64,000 nucleotides of DNA from Siphonodentalium dalli. Its lineage: Eukaryota > Mollusca > Scaphopoda > Gadilida > Siphonodentaliidae. The notes under the pieces were generated by a model. That model worked only from the letters and a program-made list of their open reading frames with translations, ran no database searches and was not told the origin of the DNA. Shown piece by piece: positions 45,245-56,559 of the stretch. Location: positions 43,445,549 through 43,509,548 of the forward strand of contig CP136067.1 in assembly GCA_032622095.1 (NCBI GenBank), in the 5' to 3' direction. The first letter of the stretch is position 1. Every line of letters starts with the position of its first letter. The translations under genes were made by a program, and so were the position numbers.

Positions 45245-45567
45245 TCAAATCGTTCAGTTGGTGATACAAGCATGAAACTTGGTATGCATGATCAACATAT
45301 ATTAATAAAAGAAATTGCTCAACAAACCAATCAAAATGGCCACCACATTCAAGATGGCCGCCGTTTTTCAAAATGGCCGCCGCGTTGAACTTCTACCAAA
45401 TATATAAGATACACTAACCACTTTTTATTTCTTTCTTTGTTATGATATAAAGTAAATCACCCTTTTAAAGGTTGATTCATCATAAGTATATATGCAAAAA
45501 TAGTATTATTTTTCGGAATTATTGATTATTTTCTTATTTTTACAGATTTTTCCCCCTGAAAATTCTT
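45245..45567 (+). repeat. Direct repeat R1 (LTR-like), 5' of the LINE
   Basis: About 323 bp starting TCAAATCGTTCAGTTGGTGA and ending TTCCCCCTGAAAATTCTT. It is nearly identical to R2 at 47826-48143 except for a few substitutions and a 4 bp (ATAT) difference. It contains CAAGATGGCCGCC at 45350-45362 flanked by two more ATGGCC motifs, that is, YY1-like sites. It ends a few bases before the first recognisable endonuclease residues. It is interpreted as a 5'UTR/promoter block or an LTR-like unit. Confidence 0.88.
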
Positions 45568-47842
45568 TACATGGAATATGACAGGCGCATTGTCGTCATC
45601 TAATTATTTACACTTGATGTTAGATCAACACCATGTCGATATATGTGGGATATCTGAACATTGGCTTGGGGAAAAAGATTTATTCCTGCTAGACAATATT
45701 CATGTCAACATCGAGTCTCATGCTGTAAGTGACTATACTATGCGTTTGCCTTTCCAGAGAGGTCGTCCCAGAGGCGGCGTATAGCACTTATTTGGAACAA
45801 GTCAAAGTTTAATGGACGTATCATCAAACTTGTTATTGAAGACGATCGTATAATTGGTATTTAATTGAAATAATCTTCACTCAGCTTTATATATGTATTC
45901 CAACTTTATCTACCGACAACTAATAACTCTGTTCAATATTACCGAGAATATATGGACAAACTGTCAGATATTTATGAGAAATACTTTTGTCTTGGAAAAA
46001 TCATTCTGATGGGCGATTTCAATGCTGACCTTTCTATGTATGATGCAAGATCAAATGCCTTCAAATCGTTCTTGGAGAAAAAAACATTATTCTCTGTCAA
46101 TGAGATTGCATCCCACATATATATTCCGACATTTGTCCCGGCTACGGGCCAAGCTTGCTCGACGATTGACCATATTATTATACATCGAAATGATAAGCAT
46201 AACATAGTATCCTATCATGTTTTTGATGATGACTCAGCCAATGTATCTAACCACCGTCCTCTCATTGTCATGATCGACATGCAGTTCTCCCGTCGCGATT
46301 TCAAAAATGTGCACAATTCGCCAATTAGGTACAACTGGAAAAAATTCTAAGATGACTGCGATGTCAAATCATCGTATGTAGAGCGACTAGAAACATATTT
46401 ACCTCCCTTGAATACAAACCAATTGCTCTCATCCGATATTGATAAGTTATATAATTCAATAGTCACTGCGATAAATAGAGCAGCAAGAGAAATAATCCCA
46501 TCCAAGTCATTCAAAAGCCACCTGAAACCATTTTGGAATGCCACGCTCAGTGCGCTGCACCGTGAAATGACTAATGTCAGAACCAATTGGATTCATCGTG
46601 GTCGACCCGCGGATCCCAGCAACACAGTGTACATGGTATACAAACGGACCAAATGTGATTTCCGAAGAGAATATCGTAAATTCTCTCAAATTTTTCTTGA
46701 CGATTGCATGAATGAGATAGATACCTATGCAGAAATAGATCAAGCTGCATTCTTCAGAGACCTCAATGCAAAACGCGCGCGTTTAGGTACTAAGTCACAA
46801 TCATATTTTGTATCAAACGGTCGTGTTATCAGAGATGATGAAGAAATCTCAAAAGAATGGATACAATACTATGAGTCAATATATTCAACACAATTAAGTG
46901 ATACCTCATTTGATCAAGATCACTATTCTAGTGTGTCTGAAATCGTTGGAGCAGAACTTTCGGCCACAACCACGTCAAAAATCGATGATCTTTTGTGCTA
47001 TCCGGTCTCCAAATCAGAAATATTATCTGAATACAAAACGCTCAGCAGAAACAAAGCTTCCGGACACGATGCTCTAAACTACGAACATTTTATCTTCGGA
47101 GGCGAAACACTAGCCGAATCCCTCGCTCACCTATTTTCAAAAATGCTCGAATCATGTCACGTTCCTCGAAACGCAAAACTTGGCATTATATTTTCACTGT
47201 ATAAAGGCGCTCCGAAACATAAAGAGTCATTTGACAGTTACAGGGCAATAACTCTACTTCCAGTTCTCTACAAATTATTTGAACGGGTTATACTATCACG
47301 CTTGAAACAAAACGTTCCATATTCTATTGCGGTTCACCCCCTGCAAAATGGGTTCCAGCAGAATATTAGTTGCATGGCAACATCATATTTGGTGCAAGAA
47401 TGTGTCTCCTATACATCACAGAACCACAGCAAATTATTTGCATGTTTCTTGGATGTATGGAAGGCATTTGATACCGTGTGGATAAAGGGCCTACTGTTCA
47501 AACTCATTCAACGTAATATCCAGGGAAAAAGTCTTAGAATAATTCATAATCTCCTAACTGGAATGAAATGTTCACTTATATACAACGGATATAAATCAAA
47601 ATGGATTGACGTACTACATGGAACCCGACAGGGGGGGGGGTACCCTCTCCCCGATTTTTTACACCATCTACATTGAACAGTTACTGTGGGATCTTGAGCG
47701 GGCGGCATGTGGTCTGAAAATAGGTGGCATTAATTTATGTTCACCAACTCATGCAGATGATATGTTGTTAATGTCGTTAACTCCAACTGGGTTACAATCA
47801 CTCTGCTCAATTTGCAGTTCATACATCAAATCGTTCAGTTGG
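45568..47842 (+). pseudogene. APE-type LINE: endonuclease plus reverse transcriptase (broken)
   Basis: A decayed non-LTR retrotransposon ORF2. Endonuclease: TWNMTGALSSSNYLH, ISEHWL, then a frameshift near 45778 and an in-frame TAA at 45862-45864, a further shift near 45890, then ILMGDFNADLS, STIDHIII and VSNHRPLIV (EEP catalytic motifs GDFN and SNHRPL). An in-frame TAA lies at 46348-46350. Reverse transcriptase from about 46880: LSRNKASGHDALN, SFDSYRAITLLPVLYKLFER, CFLDVWKAFDTVW (motif A), GTRQG, then a frameshift in a run of about ten G (47631-47640), LSPIFYTIYI, and HADDM (motif C, variant of YADD). The frame stops at 47840-47842, inside R2, soon after motif C, so thumb and C-terminal parts are lost. 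It belongs to the Jockey/CR1-like APE elements in broad terms; clade unresolved. Not functional. Confidence 0.9.
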
Positions 47843-48143
47843 TGATACAAGCATGAAACTTGGTATGCATGATCAACATATATTAATACAAACAATTGCT
47901 CGACAAACCAATCAAAATGGCCACCACATTCAAGATGGCCGCCGTTTTTCAAAATGGCCGCCGCGTTGAACTTCTATCAATTATATAAGATACACTAACC
48001 ACTTTTTGGTTCTTTCTTTTTTATGATATAAAGTAAATCATCCTTTTAAATGTTGATTTATCATAAGTATGCAAAAATAGTATTATTTTTCGGAATTATT
48101 GATTATTTTCTTATTTTTACAGATTTTTCCCCTGAAAATTCTT
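47826..48143 (+). repeat. Direct repeat R2 (LTR-like), 3' of the LINE
   Basis: About 318 bp, same sequence and orientation as R1. It interrupts the RT frame directly after the motif C region. The sequence after R2 (CAAACAATTTCTAGATG) does not continue into an endonuclease, unlike the sequence after R1. Confidence 0.88.
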
Positions 48144-48545
48144 CAAACAATTTCTAGATGACTACTTTTTCAGCAACTGCAACTATTTATTATATATGAC
48201 TAAATGCAGGTCAAATTCGTGCGCGTCAATTAACGCGATGCCGAAATTCTCGCATATATAGTTTTGGACATTGTTATACGATAAATAGAATATGTAGTTC
48301 GTATTTATCTAATAAACATACGATATAATGTCACAAACTGAGAACAGAATAGCGCACTATATCTTCGCGTGCATATTATTTCTGCTAGTTCACCAGGTGT
48401 AATTGGGCTTCCGGTGCAATGAAGTGACGTCACATTAACCTTTTGCTGCCGATGTCATATAGCTATTTAGTGATTTGTGTGCGTTTTGGACATCATAATC
48501 AATTTATAGGTGTCATATGATAAATAGAATATGTAATTCGTGTTT

Positions 48546-48652
48546 CTCTCATATGATATTTGTGAAACTCGTCACGAATTTTCAGTTTTCTCTCGCCGGA
48601 GGCTCGAGAAAACTGAAAATTCTTAGACTCGTTTCATAAATATCATATGAGA
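48546..48652. repeat. Foldback hairpin A of the 48.5-50.0 kb trio
   Basis: TCTCATATGATATTTGTGAA...ATTTTCAGTTTTCTC pairs with GAGAAAACTGAAAAT...TTCATAAATATCATATGAGA around a CGCCGGAGGC loop. It is flanked by GATAAATAGAATATG on the left and CATATCCTCTATATATC on the right, ends shared with the two neighbouring foldbacks. Confidence 0.9.
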
Positions 48653-49059
48653 CAAACACTCATTTCATATCCTCTATATATCCCAACATAACGAGTTGAA
48701 GATCTTGTATATCACATGAAAATACTAGAGCTTTATGCCTTTTTAACAAATCAAAATCCTTAAAAGAAGTTGCAAAAAGTTTCTATTTACTACAAAAGTT
48801 TCTGTTTTCAGGTAATATCGTCAGCTGAGACGCTTCAAACCCGTATACCACAGTGTAGCGCTCTGTTGCTGGCGACGGAATATATACCCTCACCTGCCAA
48901 ATAATAGTGCAAGCCGAATAATAGTGCAGGGCTGTATTTTCGGCTGAAATTAATAATAGTGCATGCAATTTCACTATACATGTATGTATCAGTTCCTAAT
49001 AATAGTGCAGGGTTAATTGTATTAATTGTGTCTATTATCGTTAGTGCGTCGAACTTGGA

Positions 49060-49298
49060 CAAGAATTAAAATTTAATGAAAAAGCAATAATTTAGCATTT
49101 GTCTGGTGTTGGTGTAATGCGCAGCGTTTCAAAATAGTATTAATAGGCCTGTATTAATGTAAAGACGCGGCGCGGTCATTTTCTTAATTTTTTGCGCGAT
49201 GGAAAGTTATATGTGGTACGCGCCTATTCATCACTAGTGACTATATCTCAATACTCATGTGTTGTGACTTTGGAGAATAAACTTGATTGATTGATTGA
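49060..49298 (+). mobile_element. Probable LINE/SINE 3' end with TTGA tail
   Basis: Ends GGAGAATAAACTTGATTGAT followed by two more TTGA units at about 49273-49298. Such short tandem tails after AATAAA mark the 3' end of non-LTR elements. The upstream body shows no coding sequence. Confidence 0.4.
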
Positions 49299-49306
49299 AA
49301 GATATA

Positions 49307-49434
49307 GAGGATATCCACACTTTTTCAGTGAATATGGGTTTTATCTCATGAGTGATGACAAAACATTGAAATTCAAATGTTTTGTCATCACGAATGAGAT
49401 TTAATGCATATCCACTGAAAAGGTGTGGATATTC
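49307..49434. repeat. Foldback hairpin B of the trio
   Basis: AGGATATCCACACTTTTTCAG...ATGAC.AAACATT-type left arm pairs with the right arm ending CTGAAAAGGTGTGGATATTC. The inner part ATGACAAAACATTGAA / TTCAAATGTTTTGTCAT is perfect apart from small mismatches. It is preceded by GATATAGAGGAT, as in hairpin C. Confidence 0.9.
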
Positions 49435-49440
49435 TGTTTG

Positions 49441-49665
49441 TTATATACTTTAGTTTTAGTTACTTGCCTATGGCCCCCAATGAATGTCAATACATAAGAA
49501 ATTTCAAACTGACACATTACGCCCAAAAAATTGTCCCATATTTAAAACACTCAAAAAGTATAGATTTTGTATTTATTATATACTTTCGTTACTTGCCCAT
49601 TGGCCCCCAATGAATGTCAGTACATCATAAATTTCACGTTGACACATTGCGCCCAAAAACAAAAC
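49441..49665 (+). repeat. Tandem duplication, unit about 135 bp
   Basis: TATATACTTT..GTTACTTGCC..TGGCCCCCAATGAATGTCA.TACAT, then AAATTTCA..TGACACATT.CGCCCAAAAA occurs twice, at about 49443-49530 and 49577-49660. No coding meaning. Confidence 0.85.
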
Positions 49666-49879
49666 ACATAATAATGAAGCAAAGTAGATATAAAAAGAGA
49701 ATCAGAAAAAAGACATCAATCATAATGGAGCTGGTAACAATACCAGTGAGATATCGATATCTCACTAGTGGGATATCACTTATATCTCACTGCTAAAACC
49801 TTATAATTCATGAGCAAGTATATAATAAAAGGAAATATGTAATGTTTTTTTAAAAATATATAATATGGGTTTCATGTGA

Positions 49880-50040
49880 TATATAGAGGATCTAAACTCG
49901 TCCCCTGTTTATAGCGGAATTTACAAAACTCGTCCAGTAAATTAGGTCTGAACCGATTCTTTGGCGAGGTCCAGACCTAATTTACTGGACGAGTTTTGTA
50001 AATTCCGCTATAATCTGGGGACGAGTTATAGATTCTATTT
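49880..50040. repeat. Foldback hairpin C of the trio
   Basis: Left arm 49891-49950 (TCTAAACTCGTCCCC ... TAGCGGAATTTACAAAACTC ... GTAAATTAGGTCTG) and right arm 49972-50031 are almost perfect inverted repeats around a 21 bp spacer. Outer ends are ATATAGAGGATC and GATTCTATTTAT, as in hairpin A. Confidence 0.93.
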
Positions 50041-50044
50041 ATTA

Positions 50045-50995
50045 CATGATCCAAGACCTCGACAAAACTTACTAAATCAACAAATTTGACACGAAACTAA
50101 CATCGGCTTCTATAAGGCATGCGATGACGTTTTACGTAACTATGCGCTGTTTACCCGCGTGAAGAAATATTCCCAGATAAATAATGACTCTTTGGCTATT
50201 TATTGGCGTATATCTAATGACGCCACTTTTCAAACTCTTCATTCATTATAGTTTGTTGGAAAAATATTGGAGCCATAGTATTTTGAAAGGTATCGTACGA
50301 AATGTAAACAGACGACAAACCGGAATGGGTTTATTGAATGGAATAAAGGTAGGATCGTGTAATAAATCATTTTAACCACGAAATGTACACAAACATGCTA
50401 GAATGAGATGTACTATCATAGTCTCTCAAACAGTGCAGTTTGTTTTCAAGTAATATCGTCTTCGACCACTTTTTGATAGTACTCCCAAAGCCTATTGTAA
50501 ATTAACTTTCATTCTGGGTTAAATTTCATTCACATCATTTTATTACGTTCAATCGATTGATTCCAATGTGTAAATCGTCGCGAGAAAATAATGATGGAAC
50601 GGATTCGAAATATAATAAGATCGTATCATTGATTCGTTAATAACGTATGTAATTTGCAATTATAACATTTCCGCTGTACCTATATTTGTTCATATTCGAC
50701 CGTGTTGGCCCTTTCTTTGCTAAATAGTATAATTAGAACCCCTCAGGAAATGTTCAGGTAACAACGTTCTTATTATAATATACGAACTTATTATCTTAAC
50801 ACCCCCACAAATGAATAAGATTCATTATGAATTTTCTATTGTCTGTCGTCTGTTAAAGTGATGTGAAACACTCCGGTATGGTGATCAAATAGAAATGGGG
50901 AATAATCGTGCTCAAGCTTAAGCGAAATTCATGGTTATATGTAACTAAACACCCCTGGTGAATAATAGGCTTATCCATAACTTAACCTTAACTCT
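50045..50995. other. No gene recognised
   Basis: Nothing beyond AT-rich sequence. Confidence 0.5.
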
Positions 50996-50999
50996 AGGG

Positions 51000-52000
51000 G
51001 TCTGCGAATCGGGGATTTTGCATCGAATCGAATCTCGATATCGAATCTCCTTCCTGATATCGACATCGAATCGAATCTCGAATCGAATCAGCTAGTGATT
51101 GACATTGTTTACCAGTGTGTAATTCGGTGTCTCGTTACAAAAAACTGCAAAATTCACTAGATACTATATAAAAATGTTAATCTCCTTAAACATCAGTTGG
51201 AACTTGCGTTTTTTTTTAGGGAAATCATGACATAGGCAAGTCACTCTCGGTGTCATGGAGGGTTTGGGATATGTTGCATTGAATTTCTATCCAGCTGTGT
51301 CATGGCGACCATTACACAAGAAGTGACAGTAAGGCATTTAAAAACATGTAGTTCAATCAACGTATCACCAACCCCATGGAATTGAAGTCACTTGTCTACA
51401 TTATTTAATAAAGATAATAAAGATTTGACACACTTGGACATGGGTACACCGTTATAACCAGGGAGCCTGATAGGTTCTATTTGCACAATCGCGTACGAAA
51501 GGTTTGATGCCCCAGATTTGTTACACCCCAGGAACGTTCAAAGAAATCGGATTTCTTAAGTTCCGCATTCCTGGCGATTAGGGACCAGAGACCCCACAAA
51601 ACCCCAAAAATTAATTCTATTTGCACTTTTGAGTACACAGCTGATTTTTGTATTAATAGTGCTCCAGCAATTACTGATCAACAATACACAATTTCTGAAA
51701 CGAAATTTCCTGGCGTTTTCATTTCAGAAAGGGGTTTTTGTAAGTACCCCCAAAAACCCCCAAAATTACTTCTATTTGCACTTTCGAGTACAAAGTTGAT
51801 TTTCATATTAATAGTGCTCTAGTCATCACTGATTAATAATACACAATTTCTGAAACAAAATTCCTTGGCGTTTTCATTTCAGAATGGGTTTTTTTAAAGT
51901 ACCCCCAAAAAACCCGAAAATTTATTTCCTCAATAGTTATCCTGCTATCGCTAGTCATAACAACCTCGTTTAAGAAACGAAATTCCGTGCGTTTCCATTT
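51000..52000 (+). repeat. Left outer arm of the 51.0-57.5 kb nested inverted repeat
   Basis: Begins with GAATCGAATC-rich sequence (51005-51095) and includes about three 150 bp tandem units. Each unit has CCCAAAA.CCC, TTCTATTTGCACTTT.GAGTAC, GCTGATTTT, CACAATTTCTGAAAC and TGGCGTTTTCATTTCAGAA. Reverse-complement matches to all of these lie at 56560-57540 in mirrored order. The unrelated 3' flank up to 52250 is not clearly mirrored. Confidence 0.88.
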
Positions 52001-52256
52001 AAGAAGCACAGGTCACCAGAAACAATTGACCCTACCCCAATACTACTTAATTATATAGGAGTAAGTATTATTGGTGTGGGTAATTTTTGTGCTGGCCGGG
52101 GGATATGTGTTAAGGAGATGGTGGGTTCGAATTAAGTACCCAACGAAAACCCGAGAAAAAAAATATATTTGCACTGCCATACGCACAGATTTTGTTTCTT
52201 CTTAATACTATCTCCACTATCATCGTTGTTCACAGACCATATGGTAAAAAAAAAAA

Positions 52257-53005
52257 AACTTGGTCAGAGTCAATGGTGTAGTAACACCTAGCATTTCATA
52301 TTCTCATATAAAAGCGATAAAACGATGCAATATTCATTTTAATTAAACGTGACTTTGTTAGGTATTTATTAAGCTGTATAATCATGTATTATGCGAAGCC
52401 TATATTCTATGAACACTTTCAGGTGGGACATTCCCATTTATGATTCGATTTATTTGAAAGTATGTTGTTGCTATATAACAGGATACCTAAAACACCGGAC
52501 TCACCCCGTCGGATAAATGATGTGTCCCTATCATGGGAACAATCCTGCACAATGGGAAAAGACAAGTTCGCGCGAATCAATGTCAAGTATGACCGCGTTG
52601 GGAATTTCTTCGAAAGCTGCAGAACTATATATATAGACATTTGAAGCGAGGACGATGACAGATTTATGTCAAGTATAAACACGGCCAGAATTGATTGCTG
52701 GTGTCAGAACCCGGCTAAACAACATCCGCATTGAAGTAGTGTCATTCAACTATCGGCGCCAACTCAAGAGGTATTCATAAGTTGATATCCAACGTCATGG
52801 GTGTTTTCAAAAGTGGGCGAGCAACTCTCCGTGACCAGTTTTCTAATTGATTTTACAGATAAACTTTCGTCGTGTATACTTTCTGAGAACTACTTTCTGG
52901 AGAAGCCCTTTAGCTACGATCTGCATGATTCTTGGTCAGAATCAACGGTGCAATAACATCTAGCATGTCATATTCTCATATAACCGATAAAACAATGGAA
53001 AATCT
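52257..53005 (+). repeat. Direct repeat pair of about 75 bp
   Basis: TTGGTCAGA.TCAA.GGTG.A.TAACA.CTAGCAT.TCATATTCTCATATAA occurs at about 52260-52335 and 52933-53003. Between them no gene is recognised. Confidence 0.8.
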
Positions 53006-53179
53006 ACAATATGCAATGTTTTTGTCATTTTTTCGGGCAGAATCGGGGGAACAACATTTTCAAAATCCGCTTTGGGGGAAATTTTATGGAGTTCTTTGAA
53101 AAAACTCCTATTTACGTGCATAGCTTTATTGTTTGATATTTCGTTCCTTGTGGAATTATTAATAAATTATTATTGTTGT

Positions 53180-53620
53180 CATTACAAAATCCAAAATAGC
53201 AGACAAAATGGTGTCCGGAAGTGGTAAAATTGTACAAATTTCGCTACATTTTACCAGATAATTTCCATTTTTAGTTAGAAAAAAAAAATGTACCATGCTA
53301 AATCGATATCTGATAGTAATGAGCCATATCACGAGGATTTGGCCCTTCAGTGTCCATCAAATTAAAATAGATTTAAAATACAATTTCGAAGAAAAATCAA
53401 TTATTATTGTAATGCCCAGAAGGGAATTGAACTCACCCGTGTACTGAATACTGAATACCAATACGATGGCAGATATGAACCATTAATGTCCATTTTAGCA
53501 GAAACGATTGCGTCAATATCGAAAATAGGGACAAAATGGCGACCGGCAGCAGTAAAATTGGGCAAGTTTTGCTAAAGGTCACCAGACTGTTTCCATGGTA
53601 TCAAAATTAAAAAAATATAT
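53180..53620 (+). repeat. Two-unit tandem repeat, inverted partner of 41135-41560
   Basis: GACAAAATGG.G.CCGG.AG...TAAAATTG at about 53195 and 53533 (period about 338 bp), with AGATAATTTCCA / CAGACTGTTTCCA following. The spacer matches the reverse complement of 41200-41420. Confidence 0.7.
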
Positions 53621-53689
53621 TTTCATTAATTTATATTGTAACTAATTCTTCTCATATTATTTATAGCCAATAGTGCTATATGCCATGAG

Positions 53690-54330
53690 ATGAGTGTCAA
53701 AAACCACCAAACTTGTATCCAAACATATCCAATGAGTTTCCAAAACCACTTAACGAGTGTCATCTAAGGAGCTTAAGTCCACGCATCGGGGGTCTCAAAC
53801 CACCATCTTAATTAATATAGTATACCAAACCAACACAGTCCATAGAACGGGCACCCCCAATTGCCAACCAGTGTCCCGAACCACCCAACTAGTGTCGTAA
53901 ACCATCCAAATGGTGCCCAAACACGCCGTAATGTGTAATCCAAACCATCCAACGATTGACACCATATATCATCCAGAGAATGTCCCAAATCATGCACGTG
54001 GTGTCCCAAACCTCACAACGAGCATCTCAAACCATCAATTGAGAACCCCACACCATCCCATGTGTGTCCAATAAAACCAATCAATGAGTGTTCATACCCA
54101 TCCAATGGCCGTCCCATGCAACATGACGATTGCCTCAAACCACCAGGACCAAGAATGTCTAAAAAAAATCCGCCTGGTGTCTAAAACCACCCCATGTAGA
54201 ATGTCCCACACCATCGAATGATTGTCACAACTTTTATACAAAATCATCCATCAGATATCTCGAACAACCCAGCGAGTGTCTCTTGGTTTGGATTGTAAAC
54301 CCATTGGGTGGTTTGGAACACTCATTTGAT
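53690..54330 (-). repeat. Minisatellite, minus-oriented arm
   Basis: Irregular units of about 25-30 bp, CCAAACCATCCAA.GAGTGTCC type. They are the reverse complement of the array at 54545-55890. Reading frames through it are artefacts. Confidence 0.9.
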
Positions 54331-54372
54331 GGTCTTAACCCTTGACCGTAGCTTCTTGACATTTTGCGAAAA

Positions 54373-54519
54373 TCCTGTGCCATAGGGTGCATCGCATATA
54401 TAAGAAAATGCATTGGCCTAACATTACTTTCCTTGGCCATGTGAGCCACATAATTCTCATAACATATGCAAGACTCCCTATGGGAGACTCGCATATATGG
54501 GAGAATGCACGGCACAGGA
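54373..54519. repeat. Double-hairpin element at the centre of the nested inverted repeat
   Basis: CCTGTGCC ... GCATATATAAGAAAATGCATTGGCC and CATATGCAAGACTCCCTATGGGAGACTC, ending GGCACAGG. It is a diverged copy of 42339-42514 and lies between the oppositely oriented minisatellite arms. Confidence 0.82.
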
Positions 54520-54544
54520 TCATTAATGCTGTATCAGCACATCA

Positions 54545-55890
54545 CCCATCATGAAAGGGTTGAATACTCGGAGGAGGGTTTTGTACACTTGTTTAAATGT
54601 ATTGAGATGCAAGTTGGTAGATGGTTTATGACACCATTTGGATGGATTGGGAACTCAATGGCTGGTTTGTGATACTAGTTTTATGGATTGGGTCACTCGC
54701 TGGGTGGTTTGTGACACCCATTGCATGGTTTGAGACAACAGTTGAATTGGTTTGGGCACTCGACTTGGATATGGGACACACGTGTGGTTGAATGTGACAT
54801 AAATTTGTCGATTTGTTCAATGATTGGACCATTTAATAGATTAAGACGACTTTTTGTGGTTTGAACCTATTTGGTTAGGAACACCAGTTGCATTGTTTTG
54901 GGCACTACCATGCAATGTGGTGTGGAACAAAAGTTGCAGGGTTGCGACACTGATCGGGTGAATTGAGACACTCCTTGGATGGCCTGTGATACCCATTGTG
55001 TGGGTTAGGGTACCAGATGCATGGTTTGGAGGACTATCTGTGCAGGTCGGGAATCAGGTGCATATCGTACGGGGCACTACGTAATTGTTTGTGCCACCCG
55101 TTGGAAAGTTTGAGACCAATTGGGTGGTTTTGGACACTAGATGTGCATATGGGACACACGAATGGTGGAATGAGACTCATTTGTCGACTGGTTCACTGAT
55201 TGGGCCGTTGAATGGATTGAGACGAAAGTTGGTGGTTTGGGACACCCGTTGTATAACATAGGACTATCTTCGGATGGCCTGGGACAAACGTTTTAGTGCA
55301 TATGGGACACTCTTTTCCTTTCGAACACTCGCTGGATTGTTTGGGACACTCATTTGGTGGTTTGGGGCATTCATTGGATGGATTGACCCACTCGTTGTAT
55401 GATTTGGATCTCACGTTGGATGGTTAGGGACACTCATTTTTGGTAGTTTGGGACAAAACCTGTGTAGCTTGGAACGTCAGTTGTCAATTGTTTGGGGCAC
55501 TACCATCCGCTGTGGTTTGGAAAATCGTTGCAGGGCTACGACAATACTCGTGGTAATTTAGATGGCATGTGATACTCATTATGTGGGCATGGACACCAGG
55601 TACACGGCTCGGGGAACCATATATGTGGATTGGGAACCAGTTGCATATGGTTTTGGGCACTACTTGGTGGTTTGGGAAACTCATTGGGTGGGTTATTTAT
55701 CATGCTTTACTCGGGACAATACTTGAATTTGGGGCACCAGACGTATGGCTTGGGATACTCATAGATTGGTTTTGGATATTATGTAGGTTGCTCAGTATAT
55801 TGTTTGATACACTCGTTAGATGGTTTGGGACACTCATTTGATGTATTCTGAAACTAGTTAGTGGCTTTGGAAACTTGTATGATGGCATAT
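54545..55890 (+). repeat. Minisatellite, plus-oriented arm
   Basis: Irregular units of the type TGGTTTGGGACACTCGTTGGA, interspersed with GGATTG.GACAC variants. It is about twice as long as the minus-oriented arm. Longer sub-repeats are visible (for example GCACTACCAT.C..TGTGGT at 54901 and 55497; GGCCTGTGATACCCATT/GGCATGTGATACTCATT at 54979 and 55562), so higher-order duplication has occurred. Confidence 0.9.
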
Positions 55891-55899
55891 ATACCACTA

Positions 55900-56555
55900 C
55901 TTATTGGCTTTATATTTATTCGATATTTGAAGATTTAGTTTAAAAAGTTAAAAATTCAAAAAGCACTTCAACTGTTGACTTCCGATTGCCATTTTCGTCG
56001 TCATTTTTGAAAACTCGGGTTTTGACTTACTGTTATCGTATTAGGATTGGACATCATGTATGGTGGCGCAACTGGCACATATGGTGAAAGTTACTGTAAA
56101 CTGCTCTTTTTGTTACTTTCGGTTGCCATTTTGGACTCCTTTTTTTTCAGTCAAATTATGCAGGAAATGACAGGCATATGGCATGGAATCAAGAACAATA
56201 GGTTTTTACTGTACATGTATGCAGTGAGTTGGGTATACTCCCGGAAATCGCCGCCATATTGCCCGGAACATACACTGTCACCTTTTAACGTCTAAATAGT
56301 TTGAGTAGACATCCTTACGAAAAATGAATGAAGTTTGATCGACCGGGTTCCCGGACTAAAATTTCAATTTTCGTTTTCTTACATGTTTTTCTGCATTTTT
56401 TTATAATAAAAAATAACGAATTTTCCTCCCTGAAACGCGCGGAAATTTGGGCTGTTTGTCATATTCAGCAGTTAGGTAACGTTTGTGGTCAGTAGATTTG
56501 TATATTTACATAAAGTTATTCCAGGTTCACCTTAAAATTGTGCTTTGTATTCGAC
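55900..56555. other. No gene recognised
   Basis: Contains ATTGCCATTTTCG and TTGCCATTTTGG motifs (complement of the ATGGC family) that may be a decayed mirror of 53195-53560. The frame at 56047-56295 has no known domain. Confidence 0.4.
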
Positions 56556-56559
56556 AGTA

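Noticed and set aside
45245-48143. LTR retrotransposon or retrovirus-like element
   Set aside because: The enzymes are an APE-type endonuclease and LINE-type RT; no gag, protease, RNase H, integrase, primer-binding site or TG..CA ends.
52125-52145. GGGTTCGAATTAAG, like a tRNA T-arm
   Set aside because: Flanking sequence does not fold into a tRNA and no A box was found.
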